From positions 22,065,248-22,129,247 of the forward strand of contig OY540811.1 of the NCBI GenBank assembly GCA_961205875.1: a stretch of 64,000 nt of DNA. Direction: 5' to 3'. Positions 1 through 13,203 of the stretch are shown here, in pieces. The stretch's first letter is position 1; every line of letters starts with the position of its first letter. Made by a program: the position numbers and the translations under genes. Origin of the DNA: Sialis fuliginosa (taxonomy: Eukaryota > Arthropoda > Insecta > Megaloptera > Sialidae). Below the pieces are notes generated by a model. It ran no database searches, was not told where the DNA came from, and saw nothing but the letters and a program-made list of their open reading frames with translations.

Positions 1-2081
1 CTAATTTCCACTATTCAATTATCCTAAGTAGCGAGTGAGGTGGCTGTGGCGGATTCACATTCCACATAATTCCTCCAACTGTTTTATACACATTTTTTTC
101 GGTTGCGTGATTTCAGTTTTTACAGAAACGTGACATGGTTTTGATTGATACGATGGTTGTTTTTTCACGTGAAATAATTTATTATTGTGATTACGACCCG
201 GCTCAGATGTACAGCGTTTTGTGAAGCGAGGATGTATTTTTTTAAATCACTGGCAATTACCCTTGTGTGAAAATTACCACAAATTAAGCTGTCTTAATGT
301 TTCATTGATAATTTCTGCTCCGTAGACTAGAATTGTGTTTATGTTAAAAATGTTTGATGTATATAAATTATATATGTACGTTTGTATATACACATATAAT
401 TTAAACAATTTATAATAAAATTATAATATTCACGATTAGAAATGAAAGCTACGTTTCGATTTGCAAAATTATTGTCAGTATTGAAATAATAATAAACTCG
501 AGGAAGATGTAATATAGCTATTTATAGATATTTTTTATCAGTATGGTATAATTTTAATTACTGATTTCTTAAATTTGTGGTGGAGGTGCCGTGTAAATAC
601 CTTCCAATATTTTTGTAAATAGCTGATAAAAAATAAAATTGGGTAATTAATAAAAATGTATCTCAGTGAAGTGAAATGTATGATTGTATACATATTTATA
701 TTTAATTAAAATTAATTCAATAATAAAAATAATTGCAAACAAATACATAATTAATTAAATTTAAAAAACAATCCGAATTATTTGATTATACATACATATT
801 TAAAAATTACAAATCAAAATTAATACGCTTTTAAAGAACTTATGCACAACATGTGAGTTTATTAAAAATCAAATACAAAATAATGTAATTGACATTCTAC
901 ATCTGTAAATGAAATTTCAGTAATTGGGTGAATATCGCATTTATGGAAATAAATGTGAATCGACATATTTTTTCAATACTGTTTCCTGCAAATAAAAATG
1001 TTTATTTATTCAAGCTGCTAATTGAACTTGTTATTTTTTTCTGATTGTTTTGAAACTTCACGAGTTCACTAATTTTGAAAGAATAAAATTAATATTGGCT
1101 TAATCATATGTAATTGTTATTGATATTATTAAATGACCAATAGTAATATAAACCTTATATCATTTTACATGTTTATATACATTGACATTTTATTTTTGTA
1201 CTTCCGCAGCTATTTCAACCAATAAAATGTATATAAAGCTTTAATGAAATATTAAGTAAAAGTAGTAGGAACTATTAAAATTATTTGTTTAATATAATAA
1301 TATTTCATATAGATATTATGTACATTGTTATACATGAATAAAACAACAATTTGAAGGAAATAATTAATGTCGATCTATATACCAACATGTATGTATATTG
1401 TATATATGAAAGTAGTTACAACGTCAGCGTTAATATTGGAAATTGCATATCTAGAAAATAACAGAACAGTTTCAACAATTCATCAAAACAATGATAAATT
1501 GCATATTGTCGAAACAGTAATAATTTAAATAAAAAATATATACTATGTCTAGAAAACATGGTAAATAAAAAATTTATACATTTAGACACGAAATGGGTGC
1601 AAGTTAAGGGTAAGTGCATGACAAACAATAAAATTTTTAAATGATGATTGATAGTTTTATAGCTTCATCATTTGTATAACATATTACTTTTAGTCAGCCA
1701 TTCACATAATAGCTTAATGTGCCACATGTATGGGAAGTAGGTAGTGTAGGGAGGGTTTGAGACAGCACTTTTTCGTTAAGCAGAGCAGTGTTGGATTTAA
1801 TTTTTTTAGTTAATTTAAGTTAAAATCCTAGTGAATACAATTTTAAATGTGAGTATAAAAATTAATTTTAATTGAAACTAAAAATTTTATCACTGTAATT
1901 GTAAATAACTTTATTTGTATTTGCTTGACTTTTTTTATAATATAAATTAATGTTTATTGAGAATAAAATATGCTCTTCTTATAATTATTATCTATTATTA
2001 TATCATATAAATATTTTGTTGAATTTGTAATGTAAATAAGAAAAAGTTTTACGTAAAATATTAGCTACCTATACATTTGTA
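1..2081. other. A+T-rich non-coding stretch
   Basis: Frequent stops interrupt every frame, and I found no splice-bounded exon, RNA gene or repeat with definable ends. An open frame at 1416-1628 (minus) has the Phe/Leu/Tyr-rich composition expected of chance translation of A+T-rich DNA and is not called. Confidence 0.6.
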
Positions 2082-2216
2082 GAGTCGCATGCAGAAGTGG
2101 TCGACCAGTTTTCATTCAAATTCTCTTAACACAAACTTAGTAGATTCTTTCCATTTGATTATTATAACAAATAAATCATTTCTCCACGTACACACCAGAC
2201 AGATATTTTGAAAATT
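2082..2216 (+). repeat. Truncated copy of the three-copy CAGTC/CCTGCA-ended repeat family
   Basis: The segment begins TA-GAGTCGCATGCAG, close to the CAGTCACCTGCA end of the full copy at 40992-41370. It then shares AAGTGGTCGACCAG, TTCATTCAAATTC, the ACAAACTTAG(T) block, TTTCTCCA/CGTAC and GACAGATATTTTGAA with the copies at 23.5 and 41.0 kb. Similarity fades after about 2216, so the 3' half is missing or unrecognisable. No coding capacity is visible. The copy is probably a deletion derivative of a DNA transposon. Confidence 0.6.
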
Positions 2217-3120
2217 AAAATGCCTTTTTATTAATATACTATGACATTAATATACTATGAAAAGTTTGATAGAGACAAAAGTTTGTGGTTAAACAGGACA
2301 TTGGTGGATTTAACTTTAAATAGATCTTGTCATAGATAGTTAAATTTATATAATCAGAATATAATTATACCTGAGTGTGTTTGAGTACGAAACAAGAAGA
2401 TTAGCGAATTAAGTGGATTATAAAGTAATGTTACATAGATAATGTACATGTGCATTTCTAATAATGTAGATCTAGAGATTAATTTAAAATATTTAACTAT
2501 AGTTTAATTATTAAATCGCGGTTCGCGAATTTCCTTTGCTAGTGAAAAAAGAAAATTAAATGTACTAATAAGTTGGCGCTGAATTTTTAAATTATATTAT
2601 TTATTGTTTATATATACTTTTTAAATAAAAATAAATAAATTAAAACATCTTAGGATTAAACTCTGGATACCTACTTTATTGGTTTGCGAGATCCATTATA
2701 ACTTTGTTTTTAAAATATCAACCAAATGGTATTTTATTACATAAGTTAACATTTTCTACTAAGAAATTGAATATAGGTAATTACATTACATTAATTGTTG
2801 TTTTTGTTAATGTTTGTGATATATTTTAATTCTATATTTGATTTTATTTCAAGCGTTTTTATTATAAAAATAAAATTTTTTGTTTTGTCAGACTTTTAAT
2901 TTATTTATTTGATATTTCAACAGTTTAACACGTTTTAGATATTATTATTTTCATAGATAAAAACTAAAACTATTATTTTTTGGTCAATACTTAAAAAATA
3001 ATTCGAAAAGTTCAAAAATAATTCGAAAAATTCAAAATAAATGATGGTTTTCAAAAATAGGTGGTGCACATCTACAGTATACAAGAAACTTAAGTTTAAA
3101 ATTACATGTTTGTAAATCTC
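2217..3120. other. A+T-rich stretch with two small tandem duplications
   Basis: There are no gene signals. A 15-bp unit ATTAATATACTATGA is repeated at about 2230-2262. A roughly 20-bp unit containing AATAATTCGAAAA is repeated at about 2998-3037. Both look like simple slippage duplications. Confidence 0.5.
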
Positions 3121-3139
3121 TCCGTTTTGGGTGTAGAGC

Positions 3140-3610
3140 GTTCACAGACACACACACACATACGTCAAAGGGATAATGGTCGTACGTGATTCAGGGACCC
3201 TCAAAACGTGTAATTTCGTTAAAATCTCAAGTTCGATTTTTTCATAATCAATATACAGGTAAACGTCGTTTTGCTCCGGTTCGATTTACGCCGATTCACA
3301 ATTACGCCGGTTGGTGCCGGCGTTGGATTCCCCGGTTCGGTCGACACCAGACGACAGTAGGCGCCGCAATTCTAATAGCAGACACACTTTTACATGTTGT
3401 TTTATTCTATTACCGTGTACGCGAGCAGCCTATTGTGTGTGTGAAATTATTTCCGAGTTACTTTTTAAGTTTTTTTGTTTTTAAGAAAAATAAAAAGGTA
3501 TGATTATATTTTTTATTTTATTTAACCTTATATCGTCCATTATATTTGTGTTCATTTTACGCCGGTGTCTCTCGGAACGGAACCCCGACGTAAAACGACG
3601 TTTATCTATA
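3140..3610. repeat. G+C-rich inverted-repeat element, probably non-coding
   Basis: A block much richer in G+C than its surroundings is bracketed by AAACGTCGTTTT (3261-3272) and its complement AAAACGACGTTT (3592-3603). The similarity continues a few bases inward (CTCCGG against CGTCGG). The repeated TTTACGCCG and TACGCCGG words inside also suggest a repeat. A (CA)n tract precedes it at about 3150-3163. A 105-codon open frame at 3186-3503 (+) starts at GTG, shows no recognisable domain and ends in a Phe/Lys-rich tail. I treat it as fortuitous. The phrase GACCCTCAAAACGTGTAA resembles lepidopteran repeats I have met, but I cannot name a family. Confidence 0.4.
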
Positions 3611-5814
3611 CTTTATTATACAATACATTTCATATAGTAATGTATATAAAAGTAAAAATCTTAGGAGATGTAATATTTGGATCTCATTAAGTGTTTGAGA
3701 AACATATTTATTATTATCGATTTGATACTAGAGATAAGATATTTTTTTTTCATTTTGAACATCCTTCATTTTGGAATTAGATCAAATAAACTTTTGAAAG
3801 GCTAAAGAGAATCTACAAGAATCGGTGTTATAAACATACATAATATTGTATTCATGATCTAGAATATATGATAGATTTTTTGCCTAAAATCCGTTTTTTA
3901 TTTCGTAATAATGGTGTATTTAGTTGTAATAAACAAGAGATATTTTAGAATGTAAGAGGTACATATATTTGTGAAATTTAAAATAAAGTTGTAAAATTAA
4001 TGATATACAATAAATGTTAGTAAGTCTACTAGAAAGCAAATAATTTTTTTGAGTGGTATGTTTCTCCAATGTAAAATTATACTTGAACAAAATAAAGATA
4101 TGATCTATAAAAGTTAAACTAATAAAAATGTATAAAGAGCACTTTAAAGTTCCGACAAAACAGGTGTACTCATTGACCTACATAATCCGCGAAACAAATA
4201 AAATAAAATAATACTTTATCTCACATCACACAATAATTTGGATGATTGAATACAATCTAGATTAAAAAACAATCACTCCGTCCTGTTGCAGTCCAACCCT
4301 GGGCAGCAGAAATAGCAAACGCACACAAACACACACCTATGTGTTTATACAGGATGAATCAATTTAAATGCATCACGTATGTATATTCAGTTTGAAAAAA
4401 AATTAAGGTAAAATCGTCGATAAATATCTATTGCATAAAACAATTTTCTCTCAAAAACGCCCGATTAACTTAATGGGCCACGGATTGTCAATCAAGATTT
4501 TACAAATTTGTTAAATATGGCGTGTGTTCAATTGATGTTTATAAATTAATACACATTACAGATTTTTGTCTACTATTCATCTCACTCTAACCACGTTCTA
4601 AATAATTGTCAAAGAGAGACGGATGCCATCAAGATCGGTTACGAAACGCGCTACGGACAAAATTTTATAGCTAAAAAGGCTTTTATTTACAATGTTGAGA
4701 ATTTGAACTTCGTTGAAGTGAGATAATAGTTAAATGTTGCATATGCAACGCGTTTATCACGATAAGTTAATCGAATAATTAATAATATGTTTTGTCATAT
4801 TTGTCTTCATTTAATCCATCATATGTAATTCTTCCAATATGTACAACTTTTCTTTTTGTTAATGAATATTATTATTTTTAAACTATGTCAACACTTATAA
4901 GTAATAAAAAACAGATTTTCTTTTAAAATAATTACTTAATAACTAAAAAGATGTGTAATATTATTTTTTTATATAAATAGACTTACATAACTTATATGCC
5001 CGGTATTATAAAGAATTTACTAGAGTGCAAATGCAAATTAGCTTCCAGCTTACGATATCTGCTAGGTATTAAATATAATTGACAATACACTCACAGTTGT
5101 AGCGGATGAAATCATACATATCATAACCTTTACGCATGCGCGATATGTACAATATTGTACAATCAGCGACTTGAAATAAGTGCTGCCATATTGGAAAATT
5201 AATGATTCCAAAAAGTTTCTAGGGTGCCTAAAATAACTATGTGTGAGTTTTTCTGCTTTTATATTGAATATTATTTTAAGATATATTTTTCTAAAGGTGG
5301 GAAGGGGTTCGCTGAAAAAACCTTATACATCAAAGGTTTCCGTGTGTCGGCAAAGTTTGAAGAGCACTGTGATAGAGTATAAAATTTTGTTAATAATTTA
5401 AAAAAATTAAAATTAATGGAAAGTATCAATATCTGATTTTATAACAAGTGTGATTCCTATTTGATATTTTTCTGTAGATTTTAATAAGGAAGTATCGAAA
5501 TTTGCTATCTATAAATATCATAATTCAGTGTCTGGTAAAGTTACTTTATTTTACTCTTAACTTCGGAACAAATTCCTTATAATATCGGGAGCAAAATTCA
5601 ATATATTTGTAGTTGTATGAATTAATGTAAATTTTAGATATAATAAAAGCAGGGAATCATGTTTTTCTATAATAATATCTTTACAAGAATAAATTAAAAA
5701 TACAATTTATTGTTTATAGTCGAGGGTAATTACAACTACACCAAAGCTACTACTACGTACACCATAACAATATCAATTTTCAATTCCAAGAAAACCGTTT
5801 AAAAAATCCAACCT
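3611..5814. other. A+T-rich non-coding stretch with a 16-bp palindrome
   Basis: I see no gene here. A perfect palindrome TGTACAATATTGTACA lies at 5146-5161. The stretch 5130-5380 is slightly richer in G+C and may be an old repeat. A 15-codon frame near 4623 (ATGCCATCAAGATCGG) is too short to support. Confidence 0.5.
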
Positions 5815-6110
5815 GTATATAAACATGCACGTGTTCGTGCTGGGAGGCGAAGGAAGGCGTCAAGACGGTGGAAAGGGCATCCGACGTGGAGGTGGTGGTA
5901 TTGTCGTGGATAAGGAGCAGGGGAGGACAAATAAAATTCACGATACCGCACGCGAACTTGTCATAGAGCCGGCGGATGCGGTGGATGTGTATGTCACGTG
6001 ACCTACGCGCACGAAAAATCATTTCCAAAGGGTTTGAGTAAATGAAAATGGATGAGGTTGTTTGGATGACAAATGGGACTCGCGGCCACTCAAGCTGACC
6101 CTTGTATAGT
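5815..6110. other. G+C-rich island open on both strands; possible exon
   Basis: This is one of the few compact G+C-rich islands in the left half of the window. On the plus strand an ATG at 5825 opens 58 codons to a TGA at 5999-6001, with a Gly/Arg-rich middle and an acidic C-terminus. On the minus strand an ATG at 6022 opens 80 codons to 5780. An internal CAG/GTTGG at about 5811 could act as a donor, after roughly 70 codons rich in Arg/His and then Thr/Ser. Neither product has a motif I recognise. The island could be an exon of either strand, an untranslated exon or a decayed insertion. The sequence does not decide between them. Confidence 0.25.
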
Positions 6111-6442
6111 AGCCGAAACGCGATTTGAGTAAATATACACGATGTAATATTTGTCCAAATGTGTAGTCTTCATAGTTAAGACCAGAGATTCTTAAAAATT
6201 TTCACAGTGATCTACTAACCTAACTAAATCATAATTTAAATATCTTTTGTCTAATACTTAAAAACACTACGAGAAAAAAGGTTCACGAAGAATGAAACCA
6301 TAAATGGTATTAAAAAAGTAAAATGTCAAGCGATTAACACGATTTTTTATATTGGTTTCACGTAATAATAATACTTTATTTCAAACGAAAATTGTATGTG
6401 ATTGATATTATCGATTTTTTACGATCTTTTACAACCTAGCAG

Positions 6443-6700
6443 TAGGAGTTACTTGGTCCATGGGGGAACATACATATGAAGACATTGAGAGACACTGTTT
6501 TATGATACATGCTTTCCCTTATACCTCTTCATTCATTCTTGTAAGTTCTGTACTCATTCCCTTTACATGCAATTCTCCCTCGTTTTTTTTTCTCTTTTTC
6601 TTAGGGGTAGATTATCGACAGCCTGCTACTGGTCCAGACGTATAACCTGACTGTGACGTATTTGTTAGGGAGAAATTGGTGGGAAATTGGAACCTCATTC
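6443..6700 (+). other. Candidate spliced transcript segment with a 64-bp intron
   Basis: The segment 6541-6604 has every mark of a short insect intron: donor CTT/GTAAGTTC, a long T/C tract (CGTTTTTTTTTCTCTTTTTC) and acceptor TTAG. The upstream exon could begin after CCTAGCAG (6442). It is open in one frame through ATG 6460, ending ..SSFIL in phase 0 at the donor. The downstream exon then begins GGG-TAG, so a spliced reading would stop at once. Read through, the intron region stays open to ..ATGPDV and stops at about 6643. No protein family is recognised. It may be the end of a coding gene, an untranslated exon pair, a lncRNA, or chance. Confidence 0.28.
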
Positions 6701-9700
6701 AGAAGAAAAAATAATTATCCATATACGCAATTAGTCTTGAGAAAATAAGGTTTGTTTGTGACACCAATGGTTGCGCGATTGTCTTTTGTTTTGTTGTTTT
6801 GTACGTCAATGAGTATGCCGGATATGAAAAAGATAATATAAATGTTACCAAACAAGTCAAATAAATATAAGTTTATTGTTACACAAAAGAATATTTAATT
6901 GTTATTATTAACATGTAGCAGTTTTAATTCAAAATAAACAGTGGACGCGATTTATTGGAAATATATACTATTGGCCCATCAATGTCAATATGTAGGTATC
7001 TATGGTACATAATTTTTTTTAAGATTTTACAAAAGAGACATTATTGAATAATAATACAATCAACTGTTTATAAATATTATTAATGCATAGAGCAAATATA
7101 TAACAATTGTTCTCTACTTACAAGCAATAATTATTTTGCAATTACAAAATCAAACCATTTAATATATATATTATAAAAACATTATAAAATTCCATAATTC
7201 TACTACTTACCATAAGGTATGGCTGTAATTTAACATAAAGTGTTGTTTTTAGTAAATATGTAGACTTCGCCCCTGTTCACTAATTTTGTCGCACAAGATT
7301 TTCATTTGTGTAAAACTCACCGCAAGTTTTGCGAAGAAAGTTTTTGTTACTTTCATTAATTCTTATACGTACATAAACGCACGTGCTCATTAAAACAAAA
7401 TGGACATAGTTCATAATTGTTTCAACTGCAGTTTTTGAAACGTATGTGCGTAGCCTGTACAAGGATTGAATTTTAAGCGAACTATTTTAACACCAAGTTT
7501 ATATTAACACCTAGTTTTCATGTGTATAGAACTCCTTTGTTAACTAAATTTAAACAAGTCAGTTGACATAGTATAGTTAGTTGTTTAGTTAATTATAAGC
7601 TAAACAGAACTTCAAGTACAAAGAACTTGGACGTTAATTTCGTAAATTATTAAAACATAATTTAGAAGTTATTATGCCATTCAGTGCATTAGTGTCTATT
7701 TTATTTTTTGACATATTATCACTTACTAAATAACTAGGAATTACCATATAATTAATTTTATATAAAAAATATCCAATAAGTGTAGATCAGCTAATTAAAA
7801 ATTAATATTTTATGATTTCATCAATTAGAATGACTTCAAGGTTAATAGAAAATAATTGATATTATTAATAATAAAATAAACTGATTCGTTTTTGTTTTCA
7901 ATTAAAATTATAAAAATTCATTTTGTACATTAATAAAACTAACAAAAAGTATATCAATGTATATATATAGAAAACATAAAAATTCGAATAGCTGCCGTTT
8001 CAGATCTAATCTATTATCAAAAACCATATGTATATATGAACACAAATGTGTTAGTATACATATGTTTGTATAAAATCAGATTTTAAATTACATACGAGGA
8101 ATTTCATTAGAGTCACCTTTGGCACGCAAATATTTCAGGTCGTGCTTTTTATAAACCTACTTTGGTATAAATGTTTAAGTTGAAATTACATCTAGCGTCC
8201 TAATAAATATTGATATTTTGGAATGATGTTCTGAGCATGTTAGATTAATATAACATTATGAAATAAATTATATCAAAGTTGAGTGAAAGTAATTTTGAAA
8301 ATGTGTCCATTGAATATTTTAATTTAACATTTTAAATTTATTAATTAATTTTATGTACTTCAACCGGATTCAATTATTTTATAGCATATTATTTCATAAC
8401 TTGTAAGACAATATTGCTAGGATTGTATTTCTTAAATAATTAAATTAATGAACCAAGCGAAAATTTGTTTTAAACAATTATATATTTAATTAATAAGTAT
8501 GTATATTATTTAAGTACAAATATTAAAGTAATTAAAATTTATTATGAAATAAAAAAGTCAAAAAATGAGAAAATAAGATAAAGAAATAAAAACGTTAAAT
8601 TTTGTAATATGTACATTGATTTTACGTTTTACGTGTTTATTTTATGAAATAGTAAAAATTGATCTATATATGTTTATTTAAAATAAAAAATAAGGAACAA
8701 TTGGTGTATTTACATTTCGCAATATTTATTTATTTCCAGATAAATTGTGTTTATTCATAATCATGTATATTTGTAACGATAAAACAATGTAAATACATCG
8801 ACGGATTTTTGCATGTTCAACATTTGTTTGCTGTATATTTAAACCACTGTCATTAGCGTCACTTCAAATAAAACTGATTGTGTCTAAATGAAAAACGAGT
8901 AAAATGTAACGCTAAATTAATGTTGTATATTTTGTATTTAATATATCCACGGGTTAAAGTACCTACTCTTTGATAACTGATAGCAAAGGGTTAATGTTTG
9001 AAATTTTTAGTATGATAGAATGCTGTTTAATATTTTTTGGATAAACATTTTAGTCTTTTTGCAAATGAAACTTTGAAATTGTTATTAGATGTAAAATTAT
9101 ACTCATAATAAAATTTTTATTTTTATTACATAATTATTATTATGATAAATAATAATTTAACAGTCACTGTATTTACTATCAATATATTCTTGTATATGTG
9201 TGAAACATAACATTGTATCAGTATAATTTAAAACCATTAAGCATACATGCACCTACGACCTAAATGTTCTATTATAAGATGATTAGTGAATTAATATAAT
9301 CTGTTTTTGACAGACTATTAGTTCTGCATTAGCATATGTATAGATACTATTCATACTACTATTATATATATATGTTATTATGTGAATTGCAAAGATGAAA
9401 ATAATATTATGGATAGTTATTTTTTGTATGCACTAATTGAATATTTGTATGTATATTATAAACCATCGGAACAAGATACGATGAAAACTAAGAACGAATG
9501 TTTTTTGCGAAGTCTAAAGACTAACAAAAGTTCGTGCTGTAGCAACACTGTATAAGAGAACATATTAGAACGAACACAGCTAATCAAAATTCTAAGTAAC
9601 GGTAATTGTTCCACACTGGGTACGAACAAAGTACCTCTATTTATAAAAAATACATGGGATATTGCAGGCATGCAACATGTACCCACATAATAAAAAGTTA

Positions 9701-11079
9701 ATGTAATGTATAGCACCGACTCTGGACTATGAAAGCTGTATGTACCATATGTATACATACTACATGAAGATACATCTTCGCTCTGTGCATATTCATTGAT
9801 TATAATAGTTCCCTTGTACAAATTGGTGAATCATGTAGTCTATGGAATTATAAATGCAACAACAATCTAACCCGACCTCATTATTGATGAGGGCGGTAAA
9901 GGGTTGTAATTCATGTTATCTCGTAATTGGATTATAAATTTAAATGAACAATTTATGTTATAGGTGTTATCGAGCTTGATTTTTTCTTTCCCTTCCTGTT
10001 AAAGAACAACTTGAATTATTAAAATCCATTTAAATATTTTATAAATTAATTCAAAAAGTCTACGTGTTATCACACACTTAGGTTGCAATAAATAAACATA
10101 AAAACGTTGATATGGCCCGATAGAGATTTCTATTAAAATAAAATCAAAATTACTCAAAGGTCGCATACTAAAAAAATATGGCGTCAGTGGCGTACGGAAG
10201 AGATTTTATCAGACAAGTCGTAAAGTTTAGTAGTTTTTATGTTTGTGCTTGATATAGGTTAGCATGTTTTATTACGTTTGTATAAATTTGGTTTTGTTTT
10301 GTGGTTGTCAGTTAGGTACCTTGTGATTATACTATTGTTAATTTTACATCTAATTATATTTATTATTTTGGGCATCTAATCTAAAACATATCTTAAAATA
10401 AATTGTTATTTTTTAGTTTTATATCACTTCTTTTAAAATATTTTAAGAAATTTCTGATTTTTAAGTGGTTCTTATCAAAAATGTAATTTTATTTTCCATA
10501 AGACCATCACCAAATATCTAGTCTGGTTGATTGCTTCATAATTTGTGGATAAAAGAAAAAAATGGGGAAAAAGTTTACATAAAAAAAAAAGAAATAGTAA
10601 ATATATCTCATTGAAAAATCCTTAAATTTTCTATAAGAAAGTTAAGAAGTCAAAATTTATATAATAATGTAAATTCGTAATAATCTGGTGATAAGCTGTA
10701 TATTCATATTTTGATTGATAATTTATATCATAAATAAATAAATAATAATTCAATTAGCTAAGAAAAGTAATGCAGATTGTCAAAAAAGTTTAATGTAAAA
10801 CATACTCATATTACACCTACTCATAGTTTTATCATGTTTTCATTTTCAGTTTATTTAATATCAATGTTTGATGTTTGAATTAAGAGGAAATATAATCAAA
10901 TGCTATTATAATTATATAATTTTAATGGATCAAACATTTCAACTTATATTTGAATTCGTTTACAAGAATATTTAAGATGAAAGTAGTTTTCAATATGCTA
11001 ATTATGTAGATATTATCATGAATATTATTTGTTATATTTACAATATAAATCTATATTACATAAATATTAAATGTACTGG
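6700..11079. other. A+T-rich stretch without identifiable genes
   Basis: No exon or repeat with definable ends was found. A minus-strand open frame of 121 codons at 9456-9821 is long for this base composition, but it contains no domain, no convincing splice borders and many Ser/Leu/Phe/Tyr codons. It is not called a gene. A 12-nt AG..GTAAGT interval near 7209-7220 (minus) is the kind of microexon-like pattern that arises often by chance here. Confidence 0.5.
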
Positions 11080-12087
11080 AAAAGAATGGGTAACTGAAAA
11101 AATGCCAATAAGCTATATTGGGGGATCGGGACCTGCTTGATGTAAAACTAAGGTATACCAATAATAAGTCCATTCGGTCCTCTGTAGGATGTTTTATAAG
11201 CATAGTTGTAAAAATAACCAAAAAAAACTACCTATATTTTTCAAAATATGAAAAAATCCTCTAAGAATGTTGGTTTAGAATGCAACACACTTTCAATAAA
11301 TTAAGTAAATATTTTATTTTGAAGTGAAGAGTAATGTATGGAAACAACAATGGAGACTTATTTTTTAGTTATTGACTATCTGTCAAACGTGGCGTTGTCT
11401 TATCTTGTCAATCTCATCATCTCTAATCTTCTCGTCAACAAGCTCGTTGAACAAGCTTAAAACCAAAGTATTAAAAAAATAAGAGAAAACGGTAAGTACT
11501 CACATTGCGCGAAAAATTTTATACTGTACAATACTACAGAACTAGTTAATTTATAAAGTTACTAGCGCACTGGATCCGTTGTACTCGGGTTAATATCCAC
11601 AAAATCTAAAATTCAAACCTAACCGGAAAAAATCCGTTTAGTATAATAGTTACTGAGAAAATCGTGTAAAATTATATTTTCAAATTCCAAGGAAACACCC
11701 GGTCCCGTTTCAGAATTTGTATGAAAATAAAAAATAAAAATATAAATAGGTTAGCAACAATCACAATCAATTTCGATATGTTACCTTTCTTAGAAGTGAA
11801 GTGTTTCATTATATTTCAATTTTCAATCAATATATTTCAAAATATTTAATTGTTAACATGTGTCAAAAATCATCCAATTGTTCGACAAAATATTTGAAAG
11901 AGACGTGACATCATGGAAACAAAACACAACTTGATTAAGATTTTTTTAGTCTTTTGATGTTTTCATAAAATATTAATAGCCACAAATATGCACAGAAAAA
12001 TTATCAAACAGAACTCGATCTCAAAATTTCATTCCGATATTTTTTCGTTCATTACACCTCTTGTTACATTTATCCTGGGATACACTA
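11080..12087. mobile_element. Longer, degraded copy of the 18.1-kb foldback element
   Basis: The left part (from about 11112) follows the left arm of the element at 18091-18750: GATCG-G-CCTGCTTGATGTAAA, the AAAATATGAAAAAA block and CACTTTCAATAAATTAAGTA. The right end, CATTACACCTCTTGTTACAT followed by TTATCCTGGGATACACTA, matches its outer right terminus and is followed by TA (12088-12089). Roughly 570 bp of interior (about 11410-11980) has no counterpart in the 18.1-kb copy. The left terminus is eroded. No transposase can be read. It is probably a non-autonomous Tc1/mariner-type element with TA target preference. Confidence 0.6.
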
Positions 12088-13203
12088 TATACATACATGT
12101 AGGTAGTATGTTAATCCCTTTTTAGAATAATAAAGTAATTTCATGCGCTTTTATTACTAATCAAGTAATGGCATGATAATATTATTATTATAATTTCAGT
12201 TTTGTAATTTAAAACTAAATCTAGCATATGGGAGCTCAACTCAACTAGTTAATTATAAATTTCCAATATCCATTTAATATTTTCTATTGCCGTAATATGT
12301 GTTGATATACATACGTCATACATACATGTAGGTATCTGTTATTTCCATTTGATATACATTTATTTACGCGCTACAAAATATGTTATATAAATAAACGTAT
12401 CATTTTTTATATTTATATGTAGGTGTATTTTTTTCGCTTGATATTATTTAATTGACTTGTGAGTGGCGTTTGCGTTTGAATTCAATAAAATATTGACATA
12501 AATAAAAAATATAACAAAAGCAACCAATCCGGTTACAAATGATATTTTAAGTATTTGGTTTTTAGAAAATATGGTCTTTCGTTTTAAGTTCTTACAAAAT
12601 AAATAAAGAACAATACGTTTTCAATAAATATAATATTGTATAACGGAATTTCAGAGATAAATCAATCCATTTATCTTTTCATATTGAACTCAAGCTGTGT
12701 TGTGAAAAATAGATATCTTTTAATAATTTTTAGAAGGTAACAAAATAAAATAAGTTAACTAAAATCGTCGTTTATTTATACTTAAATGTTTTTTTAGAGT
12801 CTTATACATATTTTAAATTAAAAAATTATATTTCCATGTGAAAGACAGACAGATGACTGACATACATCTTGGTGAAAATAGTCAAACTGGATTAAAGGAA
12901 GGTCAAAATGGATATTTTCAACAAAATCACAATTTTTGAATTATTTATAATTTCTGAAACTTCAAGAAAGTAATATAAATTATTTCAGAAAACGAGAAGA
13001 GAGTTGGTTTTAATTAATTTTTAATTACACATAAAAGAAGACACAGAATTAATCAATTAATTAAATTAAGTTCGAGGGAGACTATAGAATGAATGAGTAG
13101 TGTAATACATCTTTAGAAAAGTTCTTTATTTTGTTTTCTTTGTCGATGCTTTAAACTTTAAATGAATTCAAATAAAACATTTAGCGATAAACAAATTTAT
13201 GTA
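12088..13203. other. A+T-rich non-coding stretch
   Basis: Nothing gene-like or repeat-like with clear borders was seen. Confidence 0.5.

Noticed and set aside
3186..3503. 105-codon plus-strand open frame
   Set aside because: Begins at GTG and lies within a G+C-rich inverted-repeat block, so it is probably a composition artefact of a repeat.
7200..7225. Microexon-like interval (12 nt) between AATTACAG and GTAAGTAG on the minus strand
   Set aside because: GTAAGT and NAG pairs are frequent by chance in this composition. Similar 11-nt and 13-nt intervals occur near 24050 (minus) and 15725 (plus) without supporting context.
9456..9821. 121-codon minus-strand open frame
   Set aside because: Frames of this length are expected about once in a window of this size and composition. 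No motif or splice support.
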